Source: Panulirus ornatus
Lineage: Eukaryota > Arthropoda > Malacostraca > Decapoda > Palinuridae
Direction of reading: 5' to 3'
NCBI RefSeq assembly: GCF_036320965.1
Contig: NC_092271.1
Span: forward strand, 24,129,036-24,193,035
Length of the DNA stretch: 64,000 nt
Position numbers and translations under genes: made by a program. The notes under the pieces were generated by a model. The model worked only from the letters and a program-made list of their open reading frames with translations. It was not told the origin of the DNA and searched no databases. Below are positions 1-9,259 of the stretch, in pieces. The first letter of the stretch is position 1. Each line of letters opens with the position of its first letter.

Positions 1-639
1 AAAACAGTATTATAATGAAATACCATACACCGAGGTATAAATTATGGAATAATATGGAAAACTGTATGTTAAATAGTTTTAATTTTGTAAATCAGCAGAG
101 GGATGTATAGCATTTTAGACTCTTGTCATTTCAGATTCTGTCTGTATTAATATTTTTATGCTTCCTAACATAAGTTCTCGTGTAAGGCACCACTATAGGT
201 AAGTATGTTTCGACTGTGAAAGAAAAAAGACAATAGTAACACCTTGTACCTGTGGTTTGTGGTACTGCACACATCAGCTGATATGATAAAAGTAATGAAT
301 AATACTCCACACCTGGGTACCTTGATTAAAGAATAAGATGTAAGTAAATATTCAATAAGATCAAATCCCTAAAGCAACTAAACACATGTTCATGTGTGAA
401 TTGAAAAATACATTTAATGATTGATTTATCAAAGGGCATGCAACAATCAGCTGTTCCCTATATATGTAAATACAACACTTTTCAAAAAATCCAACTAGGT
501 AGTATACATTTCTGTCAACTCCACGTGCTGCTGTATGCTCCACCCATACTCTCTATAATTAGAACACTCTTACGCCATACACCACCACCCATCATAACAC
601 ATCCGTGATACCCTAGCCAATTTTATCACAGTACTGTTG
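1..639. other. Upstream AT-rich flank, no gene recognised
   Basis: The stretch is AT-rich with frequent stops in all frames. The only open frames are about 60 codons and overlap on both strands without codon-like composition. No repeat family found elsewhere in the window is recognised here. It lies upstream of the first coding exon of the d4/DPF gene. Confidence 0.5.
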
Positions 640-960
640 ATTGACCAGTAGAGTCGTCGTGGCAAACAAAGGCTGGAAAAGCCCTTGCAAGTGCCTGATA
701 AGCCCCGACTGAGAAACAAGTCGAGGTTTATTAACGGACGCTAAGGACCAAGTGAACATTCGGCTACTCTAGAATTTACCCTCTGCATCGTCCGGATTTA
801 TATTAATTTGACAGTAACTTTGATACCAGAGGAAGAAGCAGCGTCACACTACCTTCTCGCCTACTCATTTTGCCTAAAAAGAAGAGGCGAAGCTCATAAA
901 TTACGGACGACGCCGACACTCCTCTGCGCGCGGCGGCCCCACCAAGTATCGACTAATGTC
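640..960. promoter_or_regulatory. CpG-rich segment upstream of the d4/DPF gene
   Basis: GC and CpG content rise sharply compared with the AT-rich flanks, for example the CGCGCGCGGCGGCCCC-like run near 926-941 and several CG dinucleotides between 690 and 770. It lies 0.7-1 kb before the first coding exon. It could be a promoter, an upstream non-coding 5' exon, or the start of a divergently transcribed neighbour. No core promoter motif fixes a start site, so the regulatory call is inference from composition and position. Confidence 0.35.
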
Positions 961-1479
961 CGATTTTCTGTTTTGCTTATATGTTTTTCACATATAGGGT
1001 CAGAAGCAATTAAGATGAAACTGTGTAATAGTGAAGTTTTATTTATGATGAATTTTAGTAATTTTCAATATATGATTTTTGTACTTGTTAAACAAAAAAT
1101 TAGTATTATAATATCAGAGAACACAAGTCAGAGACAAAAAGAAGACTCGAATACGGCAAGCACAAAATATCAGCAGAAGAGCTTCACCCTACCATGGTAA
1201 AATTTTTCTCTTTTTTTCCATACTTCACATACTTTATGTCAAAGAAAACGATATTTGTCATTCATTTTTTAAATATACATAGGAGACCGATATCTGTCCG
1301 AATGAATTAGAGGGTGATAAAGCTTGACTTCTAATTTTGATATATCTAGTGCAAAAAACAAGTTAAAGTTCCTGGCGAATTCTCAGACATATGAATGAAT
1401 AGGCATTGATAAGAAGTCCAATTACAGTGTTCGAGTGGATGAGAGTTTGTTAGTTTTAATTTAGTTGATATATGATCAA

Positions 1480-1644
1480 AGTCAGAGCCGCAGTGCTGGA
1501 GCCGGACGCAGGACAATCTAGTAAACAAATGGGTCGAAGGCGACGACTACACAACTAATTACTAATGGACGCCGGAATTTGACGATTTTTCGGTAATTTT
1601 CTCCCTCTCTCACCACCCTAGAGGATCCTTCAATCACCGTAGAG
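1480..1644 (+). promoter_or_regulatory. d4: Probable 5' UTR / proximal promoter of d4/DPF
   Basis: This is a CpG-enriched stretch just upstream of the ATG at 1645, in contrast to the AT-rich sequence on both sides. It contains a pyrimidine-rich run near 1600-1615 and no strong splice acceptor immediately before the ATG, so it reads best as continuous 5' UTR with exon 1. The transcription start cannot be placed from sequence alone. Confidence 0.45.
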
Positions 1645-1688
1645 ATGGCCGACACGCTGGTGCAAACCAATCTGGAGAAAATTAGCAG
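1645..1688 (+). CDS. d4: d4/DPF (requiem) family protein, exon 1 (start codon)
   Basis: The exon encodes MADTLVQTNLEKIS plus two bases of a split Ser codon, then the donor AG|GTAGGT. It joins in phase 2 to the exon at 3904, giving ...EKISSFLQDVQYRS. This start is chosen because the short N-terminal leader, followed at once by the conserved Requiem_N region, matches the layout of animal DPF proteins, and because the exon sits in the only CpG-enriched stretch upstream. DPF proteins are nuclear subunits of BAF (SWI/SNF) remodelling complexes; that role is family knowledge. The exon is too short to identify alone; the call depends on its clean splice to exon 2. An upstream non-coding exon is possible. 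Confidence 0.75.
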
Positions 1689-3903
1689 GTAGGTGGCGGA
1701 ATGTCTGGTGAAACCCAGCTGATGATGACACTTGGGATGGCATAGAGAGGGGCGAGCCAGGCAGGGTAATTCTGGACCCCTAGGGCTGCCCTGCTCAACT
1801 CAACCACCTCAACGGCATGTGACCAATCTAAGGATTGTGTAGAGATCAAAGGATATCTTTTACATTTTAAATGCACAAAGGATATCTTTACGTTCGGAAA
1901 GAAATCCTAGTTATGTTGAGGTGACCAGAGATTTAAAGGCGCTCCAAGATAACTAAAAATGTTGGAAATACGTCTTTAATGTTTGATATTGTAGATTCAC
2001 TTTGTAGTTTTGAAGATAAGGTTGTAATTAACCTAAAATCACCTAATTTGACGTAATATGGGCAGGGTAGACTATAAGTTATTACCAGGTAGCTTATAAA
2101 TTGAAACTAGCTTTGAATAACGAGTGATTTTATTCTGCAGTGCTAATATAGTATTAAGAGAATACAATAAGAGTTGCACAGCATGACTTGAAAAATTATG
2201 AATCATTCTACAATGCTAAATGAGATGATAGTAGTGAGGGTTATGTAAATCTTGGAGTAAATGAGGTTCATTCATGTACAGATATTAAACATGTAATGAA
2301 ATCAACAGGGCCCATGAAACCTCCCCCAACCTGCTATGCAGTCAGAGTTTATTTCATTGTACAATATTTTAATTAGAATATACTTGTGACACCCATGATT
2401 GAGCATTGTGCCAATTGCAAGTGAATGTCACCAAACAGATAAAGTGTTCGGTTATGCTATTGCCCAGGCTGTTTATAAGCAGCCATTTCTTTTATACATC
2501 ATGGCCACAAGGAAAGATAAAGTGAGGTTTTCATAGAGTCTGTTGATTCTTTTAAATTTTTCTACCTACTTTTACATCAATTAACCCTACTTATTCTTTA
2601 TAGACATCTGGCAAAACACGAATCACGACCCTTTTATTCATTGGAATTCAAAATGAGTGAAGTTACTGCAGTTGTTTTGGTGTTGTTGGTACTTTGATCA
2701 TTTTTTGTAATTTTTATACATTTTGAGATCTCTTCCTCATGCCATATTCCTTGAATTAAGTCTTTGAAATGATAATGAAAATGATTTAGTCATTGAAAGT
2801 AAACAAATGAGTATTTAGCTGTTTGGGGGATGATATTATGTGATCATGAAAGACAATAAGAAAATAAAAGGATTGACTTACACCCTTAAAAAATGTTATA
2901 TACTTGTTGAAGGAAACTTTGAACAGATAGACAAAATTGTACTAACTTTGAGAACATCATTAATATGTTCTTGAGGGAATGATCATATCAATACATGCCA
3001 ATTTTCCTCTAACTACTGGACTTTCGAGCATGAATTACCATAATTATTCTAAAGATATGAATCTAGATTTGAAATATATAACAAATCTGACTCAGAGTTG
3101 AATATGGCTGTAGCAGCCATTCTTTTTGCCTGTGAATCCTATAGAAAATGAAATGCAGAAATAATGACACTTGTCATGAGAGTTAATGAAATACAATGAC
3201 TTAGCTGAAGTATAACTGCTCTACAACACATTGTATCTTAGAGAACTTAATGCTTTTTGAGTTATTTGGATGGTAAATTGGATCATTAACATTAATCAGA
3301 TTCTTATAACATTAGATACAACTATTGTACAGAAGAAAGGTTACAATGAGACTGGCAACCATATTTTAACAAAAACGAATTTATGATATTTGATAACATA
3401 AAACATCTGGTAGCAATAATCAAGGGATTTTTGTTTGATGAAACAAATTAAAAGTCTTTTGCAGATGAGAAAATTTCCTTGTTATAAATCAATGTAATTT
3501 TTAGGGGGAGTTAGTGAAAAGGACATGGTATTTCAGTGGTCACTAGTGTAAATCACTGAAACAGCTAAGTAGACTTGATGACTCATTGATTTTTCCTTTT
3601 GAAGGACTAAAAGAATGAAAGTTACTATAAGAATATATGAATGATCATTATTACTAAATTTACTCTATACTGTATGACTTAAGGGGGATGAGCACCCCCT
3701 TTGCCATCGCTTTCATATGCCTCTGCCCAATACTTCATAGCTGTTGAGTTTACGGGAATAAGGAGCATTTTATGTACCTTGTTGTAGTTTTTGCCTAGAC
3801 TTAAGCCTCCAACATAGAAAGAAAGGAAATTTTTTTTTGTCATATTTTTAACGTAGTGTTCACAAATTTTCTTGAAACTCTTAATATGCTTCGTCTTTTT
3901 CAG
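1689..3903 (+). other. Intron 1 of d4/DPF
   Basis: A GTAGGT donor and a TTTTTCAG acceptor bound this 2.2-kb AT-rich intron. No coding sequence is recognised. Its one notable content is a block at about 2120-2640 that resembles sequence in intron 7 (listed separately). The rest has no repeat or gene that I can identify. Confidence 0.75.
2120..2640 (+). repeat. Diverged repeat block A, copy 1
   Basis: This block is alignable by eye with about 55390-55870 in the same orientation. Shared anchors are CAGTGCTAAT..AGAATACAAT..AGTTGC..AGCATGA near 2140-2190, then ATACTTGT(G/C)ACA(C/G)CCATGATTGAG near 2380-2405, then GTGAGGT..TCTGTTGAT near 2521-2546. No terminal repeats or coding sequence are seen. 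It may be an old transposon or part of an ancient local duplication. Confidence 0.5.
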
Positions 3904-4013
3904 CTTTCTTCAGGATGTTCAGTATCGCTCATTAATGATCAATAGTGCCAATTATAATGTTCGACTTATGCGGGAACGCAAGACTCGCCTCCCATTTCTT
4001 GATTCACAGACAG
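3904..4013 (+). CDS. d4: d4/DPF family protein, exon 2 (Requiem_N domain, first part)
   Basis: After the acceptor TTTTTCAG, the exon encodes residues 15 to about 51 and ends in phase 1 at the donor ACAG|GTCAGT. Key residues are the N-Y-N-x-R-L-x-x-E-R pattern followed by RLPFLDSQTG, the most conserved signature of the DPF N-terminal (Requiem_N) region in animals. This is the strongest evidence for the gene's identity. The exon follows exon 1 in phase 2 and splices in frame to 6150, completing a Gly codon. In vertebrate DPFs this region contributes to assembly with the remodelling complex; it is not a catalytic domain. No stop or frameshift is present. Confidence 0.93.
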
Positions 4014-4164
4014 GTCAGTGTTTGTATTCATGTAATGTTATAGATTATTGATTTTTTTTTATGCATAATTGCTTTTCCAATCTTAGCAAGGGAGCCTCAA
4101 GAACACATCTAATCTAGCTCACTTGTATAATACACCAAACGCAAATCTTACTTTCCACAGCCAT

Positions 4165-4680
4165 GGCCCATAGATTCTTGGTATCAAGAGTTAAACCCAA
4201 ACCTCCCCTTGATACCAAGAATCTTTTAGTTCTACCTTTTAATGATAATTTTACATTTCTTTCCAGGTTGCATAAATCCTTGAATGTAAATGTATCCTTC
4301 AACAATGACAATACTATACCAGAAAGTTTTGTGGGCTGTGTTTGTAGAGTACCCTGTAAAAATTGTAATATGTTTTATATCAGTTAGACTGGTAAGGATC
4401 TTAATTTTAGACTTAAGCAGCATAAGTATTGCATAAGAATGGTGCAAGAACCAAATGCCTTGTTTAATCATGTTAAGAATTATGATCATTGTATTGACTA
4501 GAGTATTGCCAACAAAGTTATTAACTTTAACTTTTTCACCATGAGAAATATCATTGAATCTTCTATCATTAGATACACAAACAATTGTAACAATATTAGT
4601 GAAGGTCTAAACTAATTGGATAGCTTTATTAAAGACAATGTTTGTGAACAGTTCCCTTTCTTGACCACATAATAAAGTTT
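4165..4680 (+). pseudogene. Penelope-like retroelement relic (GIY-YIG endonuclease region)
   Basis: One + frame reads through a diverged GIY-YIG endonuclease region. It shows GCVCRVPCKNCNMFYIS, an in-frame stop at about 4385, TGKDLNFRLKQHK, NALFNHV..HCID, then a further stop, and RNIIESSIIRYT..N.SEGLN. The order C-x2-C, Y-I-(G), TG..L..R...HK, ALF.HV..H.IDW and R.IIES is that expected for the C-terminal endonuclease of Penelope-like elements. Here YIG reads YIS and at least three in-frame stops are present, so it is dead. It lies in intron 2 in the same orientation as the host gene. The upstream RT domain is not seen. Confidence 0.75.
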
Positions 4681-4889
4681 TATGACAGGCATGTTTTCAG
4701 CCTTGAATGCACCCGAACATCTCTGTCCGTTGACACTTGTTTACCATTGGTATCCTAGCTATGTCTCTTCCTTGTTTATCAACTGACTCATTCATGTACC
4801 TCCTCCTCTGATGTGGTCATTACACGAAAGTGTACTTGGGAACTTATTGTGTTTCATTTTCCTGTGGAATGCATGCATATATATTTTTT

Positions 4890-5243
4890 ATTATTTTTTT
4901 TATTTGGCTTTGTCGCTGTCTCCCGCGTTAGCGAGGTAGCGCAAGGAAACAGATGAAAGAATGGCCCAACCCACCCACATACACATGTATATACATTCAC
5001 GTCCACACACGCAAATATACATGCCTATACATCTCCATGTACACATATGTATACACACACAGACATATACATATATACACATGAACATAATTCATACTGT
5101 CTGCCTTTATTTATTCCCATCGCCACCTCACCACACATGGAATAACAACCCCCTCCCCCTCATGTGTGCGCGGTAGCGCTAGGAAAAGACAACAAAGGCC
5201 CCATTCGTTCACACTCAGTCTCTAGCTGTCATGTAATAATGTA
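4890..5243 (-). mobile_element. RTE-like LINE, 5'-truncated 3' UTR (long-tail type B)
   Basis: Read on the minus strand this is a 3' UTR ending ...CGCTACCTCGCTAACGCGGG, AGACAGCGACAAAG and an A/T-rich tail. It has the extra upstream segment (CTAGAGACTGAGTGTGAACG to AGGGAATAAATAAAGGCAG) that also occurs at 30650-30970 and 39766-40100. No RT coding part is left, so the copy is truncated within its own 3' UTR. Confidence 0.85.
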
Positions 5244-5260
5244 ATATATATATATGTATA

Positions 5261-6130
5261 TTTTTTTTTTTTTTTTTGCTTTGTCGCTGTCTCCCGCGTT
5301 TGCGAGGTAGCGCAAGGAAACAGACGAAAGAAATGGCCCAACCCACCCCCATACACATGTATATACATACGTCCACACACGCAAAATATACATACCTACA
5401 CAGCTTTCCATGGTTTACCCCAGACGCTTCACATGCCCCGATTCAATCCAATGACAGCACGTCAACCCCGGTATACCACATCGCTCCATTTCACTCTATT
5501 CCTTGCCCTCCTTTCACCCTCCTGCATGTTCAGGCCCCGATCACACAAAATCTTTTTCACTCCATCTTTCCACCTCCAATTTGGTCTCCCTCTTCTCCTC
5601 GTTCCCTCCACCTCCGACACATGTATCCTCTTGGTCAATCTTTCCTCACTCATTCTCTCCATGTGCCCAAACCATTTCAAAACACCCTCTTCTGCTCTCT
5701 CAACAACACTCTTTTTATTTCCACACATCTCTCTTACCCTTACGTTACTTACTTGATCAAACCACCTCACACCACACATTTTCCTCAAACATCTCATTTC
5801 CAGCACATCCACCCTCCTGCGCACAACTCTATCCATAGCCCACGCCTCGCAACCATACAACATTGTTGGAACAACTATTCCTTCAAACATTCCCATTTTT
5901 GCTTTCCGAGATAATGTTCTCGACTTCCACACATTCTTCAAGGCTCCTAGGATTTTCGCCCCCTCCCCCACCCTATGATTCACTTCCGCTTCCATGGTTC
6001 CATCTGCTGCCAGATCCACTCCCAGATATCTAAAACACTTTACTTCCTCCAGTTTTTCTCCATTGAAACTTACCTCCCAATTGACTTGACCCTCAACCCC
6101 ACTGTACCTAATAACCTTGCTCTTATTCAC
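5261..6130 (-). pseudogene. RTE-like LINE copy, 5'-truncated, antisense in intron 2
   Basis: A T run at 5261-5277 marks the 3' poly(A) of a minus-strand copy. The minus frame 6130-5465 encodes the RT C-terminal half, beginning MNKSKVIRYSGVEGQVNWEV and ending DVVYRG, followed by the standard short 3' UTR. All of the RT core upstream of NKSKVIR is missing. The 5' truncation point lies about 20 bp before the exon 3 splice acceptor of the host gene, so this copy forms the 3' end of intron 2 (see the branch-point entry). Confidence 0.9.
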
Positions 6131-6149
6131 ATTTTTTTTTTCCCCTTAG
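6108..6149 (+). promoter_or_regulatory. Exon 3 branch-point candidate and polypyrimidine tract, partly LINE-derived
   Basis: CTAATAAC at 6108-6115 fits the branch-point pattern yUnAy, 35-38 bases before the AG at 6148-6149. It lies inside the antisense LINE copy, where it is the complement of the Val-Ile-Arg codons of NKSKVIR. The T-rich tract and CCCCTTAG at 6131-6149 follow directly after the LINE boundary. That the spliceosome uses this branch point is inference. Confidence 0.5.
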
Positions 6150-6286
6150 GTATAGCACAGAACCCATGCAAGCTGTATATGAGTGCTCGTCATCGCATGC
6201 CTGGTACAGTTGAGGGTCAGCTCTATGTGTATCCTTCCCAAAGATGGTGTTGCAGAAAAAGATCCTATATGGCGCTAGCTCATCAG
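6150..6286 (+). CDS. d4: d4/DPF family protein, exon 3 (Requiem_N domain, second part)
   Basis: The exon follows CCCCTTAG, enters in phase 1 (completing Gly), and encodes GIAQNPCKLYMSARHRMPG, then T-V-E-GQLYVYPSQRW and a basic C-C-R-K-R stretch, ending CAT CAG|GTATGT in phase 0. The G-x-A-Q..C-x-x-x-M..RHR-x-P-G..GQLY-x-YP-x-RRW pattern is the second hallmark of the Requiem_N domain in animal DPF proteins. It spans residues 52-97. The upstream intron end is made of LINE sequence, yet the acceptor is intact. The preserved frame and consensus sites suggest a functional exon, not a decayed one. Confidence 0.93.
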
Positions 6287-6417
6287 GTATGTAGCATCAC
6301 ATATTAGAAGGTGTATATTTCAGATGCACTAATTCAGTTTAATAGATAATATATATTACTAAGGCTTACATAGAAGTTTTTTCATTGACATTTTGGAATA
6401 ATAAATTGAGTAGATAT

Positions 6418-6598
6418 ATGATGGACCTTTGTGGTGTAGTAGTTAGCATTTCTGACTGTGATGCACTCATGAGCTGCTCTGGATTGAGTATGCATAGGTA
6501 TGAATCCTGGTTGTGGCATTTGGTCCATTGTCAACCCAGCTGTTCATCCTTCCCAAAGGGTTGGTCAGTGAATTGGATTCTTATCCTAGGTTAGGATA
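6418..6598 (+). mobile_element. tRNA-derived SINE
   Basis: The head has an A-box-like TAGTAGTTAGC (about 6437-6447) and a B-box-like GGTATGAATCC (6497-6507), followed by a body containing CCCAGCTGTTCATCCTTCCC and AAAGGGTTGGTC. The A-to-B distance is longer than in a real tRNA, and no anticodon, D or acceptor stem can be folded, so this is a SINE head. Only one copy is seen in the window. It directly abuts SINE X at 6607. Confidence 0.7.
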
Positions 6599-6606
6599 TA
6601 TATATA

Positions 6607-6846
6607 TTTTTCTTTTTTTTAAACTATTTGCCATTTCCCGCGTTAGCGAGGTAGCGTTAAGAACAGAGGACTGGGCCTTTTTTGGAATATCCTCACCTGG
6701 CCCCCTCTGTTCCTTCTTTTGGAAAATTAAAAAAAAAAAAAAACGAGAGGGGAGGATTTCCAGCCCCCCCGCTCCCTCCCCTTTTAGTCGCCTTCTACGA
6801 CACACAGGGAATACGTGGGAAGTATTCTTAATCCCCTATCCCCAGG
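6607..6846 (-). mobile_element. SINE X copy (CCTGGGG...GAAA family)
   Basis: This is a full-length-looking copy on the minus strand. Its 5' end (CCTGGGGATAGGGGATTAAG) lies at 6846 and its tail (CGCTACCTCGCTAACGCGGG, AAATGGCAAATAG) lies near 6635-6660, ending in a T-rich stretch. Internal landmarks are GTAGAAGGCGACTAAAAGGG and GGCCAGGTGAGGATATTCC. No RNA polymerase III A/B boxes are evident. Its 5' end abuts a (TA)n tract. Confidence 0.85.

Positions 6847-6917
<71 letters not shown>
6847..6917. repeat. (AT)n microsatellite
   Basis: An uninterrupted AT dinucleotide run of about 70 bases lies between the 5' end of SINE X and the poly(T) of the next LINE copy. Confidence 0.98.
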
Positions 6918-6918
<1 letters not shown>

Positions 6919-7440
6919 CTTTTTTTTTTTTTTTGCTTTGTCGCTGTCTCCAGCGTTTCCGAGGTAGCGCAAGGAAACAGACGAAAGAAATGGCCCAACC
7001 CACCCCCATACACATGTATATACATACTCATCCACACACGCAAATATACATACCTACACAGCTTTCCATGGTTTACCCCAGACGCTTCACATGCCCTGAT
7101 TCAATCCACTGACAACACGTCAAACCCGGTATACCACATCGATCCAATTCACTCTATTCCTTGCCCTCCTTTCACCCTCCTGCATGTTCAGGCCCCGATC
7201 ACACAAAATCTTTTTCACTCCATCTTTCCACCTCCAATTTGGTCTCCCACTTCTCCTCGTTCCCTCCACCTCCGACACATATATCCTCTTGGTCAATCTT
7301 TCCTCACTCATTCTCTCCATGTGCCCAAACCATTTCAAAACACCCTCTTCTGCTCTCTCAACCACGCTCTTTTTATTTCCACTCATCTCTCTTACCCTTA
7401 CGTTACTTACTCGATCAAACCACCTCACATCACACATTGT
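6918..7440 (-). pseudogene. RTE-like LINE copy, 5'-truncated
   Basis: A poly(T) run at 6919-6934 is followed on the minus strand by the short-type 3' UTR. Upstream of that, the frame 7437-7120 encodes the last about 105 residues, beginning MCDVRWFDRVSNVRVREM and ending DVVYRV. The whole RT core is missing. The break at 7440 passes directly into unrelated AT-rich intron sequence. Confidence 0.9.
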
Positions 7441-7850
7441 GATGAATGTTAAATATTACAAGTGTAATGAGAGATTTTAACTACCTACCCTCATGTATCC
7501 AAGATATGGTTGTACTTTGTGTAATGAAGAAAATTGAGAAACATCATAAGCCAATATTCCTGTTTCATGATAAGAGAAGTGGACCAGGCAGTATGATACA
7601 GTGGTTAAATTGATGAAAACTGCTATTGACGTTTGTGTGAATAAATTATACATTTCCCTTTTCCATAGCCAGAGGTTGAACCATTATGTGACATTCATTT
7701 TTTTCATTTCATTTCAAGCTAGAAGTTTCAGTTTTCTAAATTATTTCTTACATTTTTCATATGTATATATATGTGTATGTGTGTATGTGTGTATATGTGC
7801 ATATGTATGTGTATATGTATATATATATATGCATATATATGTATATTATC
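7441..7850. other. AT-rich intron 3 spacer with TATG/TGTA low-complexity tract
   Basis: No gene is recognised. From about 7755 to 7845 the sequence is a mixed TA/TG/CA low-complexity run that leads directly into the 5' end of SINE X at 7851. Confidence 0.6.
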
Positions 7851-7969
7851 CCTGGGGATAGGGTGAAAGAATACTTCCCACGCATTCCTCGCATGTCGTA
7901 GAAGGCGACTAGAGGGGACGGGAGCGGGGGGCCAGAAATCCTCCCCTCCTTGTATTTTTTAACTTTCTA
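7851..7969 (+). mobile_element. SINE X 5' half, fused to LINE sequence
   Basis: The copy begins CCTGGGGATAGGGTGAAAGA and continues through GTAGAAGGCGACTAGAGGGG to the T-rich region TTTTTTAACTTTCTAAAA. There it joins, with no tail, to LINE RT codons at GTGTGAAAGAAG. The 3' half of the SINE is missing. Confidence 0.8.
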
Positions 7970-8865
7970 AAATGTGTGAAAGAAGAAAGTTAAGAGTAAA
8001 TGTGAATAAGAGCAAGGTTATTAGGTACAGTAGGGTTGAGGGTCAAGTCAATTGGGAGGTGAGTTTGAATGGAGAAAAACTGGAGGAAGTGAAGTGTTTT
8101 AGATATCTGGGAGTGGATCTGGCAGCGGATGGAACCATGGAAGCGGAAGTGGATCATAGGGTGGGGGAGGGGGCGAAAATTCTGGGAGCCTTGAAGAATG
8201 TGTGGAAGTCGAGAACATTATCTCGGAAAGCAAAAATGGGTATGTTTGAAGGAATAGTGGTTCCAACAATGTTGTATGGTTGCGAGGCGTGGGCTATGGA
8301 TAGAGTTGTGCGCAGGAGGGTGGATGTGCTGGAAATGAGATGTTTGAGGACAATGTGTGGTGTGAGGTGGTTTGATCGAGTAAGTAACGTAAGGGTAAGA
8401 GAGATGTGTGGAAACAAAAAGAGCGTGGTTGAGAGAGCAGAAGAGGGTGTTTTGAAATGGTTTGGGCACATGGAGAGAATGAGTGAGGAAAGATTGACCA
8501 AGAGGATATATGTGTCGGAGGTGGAGGGAACGAGGAGAAGAGGGAGACCAAATTGGAGGTGGAAAGATGGAGTGAAAAAGATTTTGTGTGATTGGGGCCT
8601 GAACATGCAGGAGGGTGAAAGGAGGGCAAGGAATAGAGTGAATTGGAGTGATGTGGTATACCGGGGTTGACGTGCTGTCAGTGGATTGAATCAAGGCATG
8701 TGAAGCGTCTGGGGTAAACCATGGAAAGCTGTGTAGGTATGCATATTTGCATGTGTGGACGTGTATGTATATACATGTGTATGGGGGTGGGTTGGGCCAT
8801 TTCTTTCGTCTGTTTCCTTGCGCTACCTCGCAAACGCAGGAGACAGCGACAAAGTAAAAAAAATA
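7970..8865 (+). pseudogene. RTE-like LINE copy, 5' part replaced by SINE X
   Basis: The + frame from 7972 to 8670 encodes MCERRKLRVNVNKSKVIRYS to DVVYRG, the C-terminal third of the element's RT polyprotein. It is intact, with no stop. After the TGA comes the short 3' UTR (GACGTGCTGTCAGTGGATTG to CTACCTCGCAAACGCAGGAG) and an A run. The RT core and endonuclease are absent because the SINE fragment starts the copy. Confidence 0.9.
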
Positions 8866-8871
8866 TATATA

Positions 8872-8945
<74 letters not shown>

Positions 8946-8946
8946 C
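8866..8946. repeat. (TA)n microsatellite
   Basis: A near-perfect TA run starts straight after the LINE A tail and ends at the 5' end of the next SINE X copy. Confidence 0.97.
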
Positions 8947-9180
8947 CCTGGGGATAGGGGATTAAGAATACTTCCCACGTATTCCCTGCGTGTCGTAGAA
9001 GGCGACTAAAAGGGGTAGGAGCGGGGGGCTTGAAATCCTCCCCTTTCTTTTCTTTTTTTTTTTTTAATTTTCCAAAAGAAGGAACAGAGGGGGCCAGGTG
9101 AGGATATTCCAAAAAAGGCCCGGTCCTCTGTTCTTAACGCTACCTCGCTAACGCGGGAAATGGCGAATAGTTGAAAAGAA

Positions 9181-9184
<4 letters not shown>
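8947..9184 (+). mobile_element. SINE X copy
   Basis: The + strand copy runs from CCTGGGGATAGGGGATTAAG to the tail CTACCTCGCTAACGCGGGAA, ATGGCGAATAGTTGAAAAG and an A-rich end. It is sandwiched between two (TA)n tracts. Length is about 238 bp, like the copies at 6607, 24188 and 32076. Confidence 0.87.

Positions 9185-9258
<74 letters not shown>
9185..9258. repeat. (TA)n microsatellite
   Basis: A pure TA run of about 74 bases lies between the SINE X tail and the 5' end of the longest LINE copy. Confidence 0.97.

Positions 9259-9259
<1 letters not shown>

Noticed and set aside
808..1200. 130-codon + frame in the CpG-rich upstream region
   Set aside because: The first part reads through GC-rich non-coding sequence and the second through AT-rich sequence with no codon bias; no homology is recognised and no phase-compatible splice to exon 1 is evident.
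4961..5176. CRISPR-like regular repeats of CACACA/TATACATA
   Set aside because: They are dinucleotide-rich LINE 3' UTR sequence without spacers; this is a eukaryotic genome.
6431..6507. tRNA gene suggested by A- and B-box-like motifs
   Set aside because: No acceptor, D or anticodon stem can be paired and the boxes are too far apart; it is the head of a tRNA-derived SINE.
6513..7112. 199-codon + frame with a long IYIYIY run
   Set aside because: It is a chance reading through a SINE, a (TA)n tract and an antisense LINE tail; alternating Ile-Tyr comes from the microsatellite.
8154..8694. Long minus-strand open frames opposite the LINE RT (for example 111-158 codons)
   Set aside because: They are antisense shadows of the RT C-terminus and recur at every LINE copy (5.5, 7.2, 8.4, 10.4, 20.7, 33.9, 40.6 kb). 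The sense frame carries the FADD and RT motifs.
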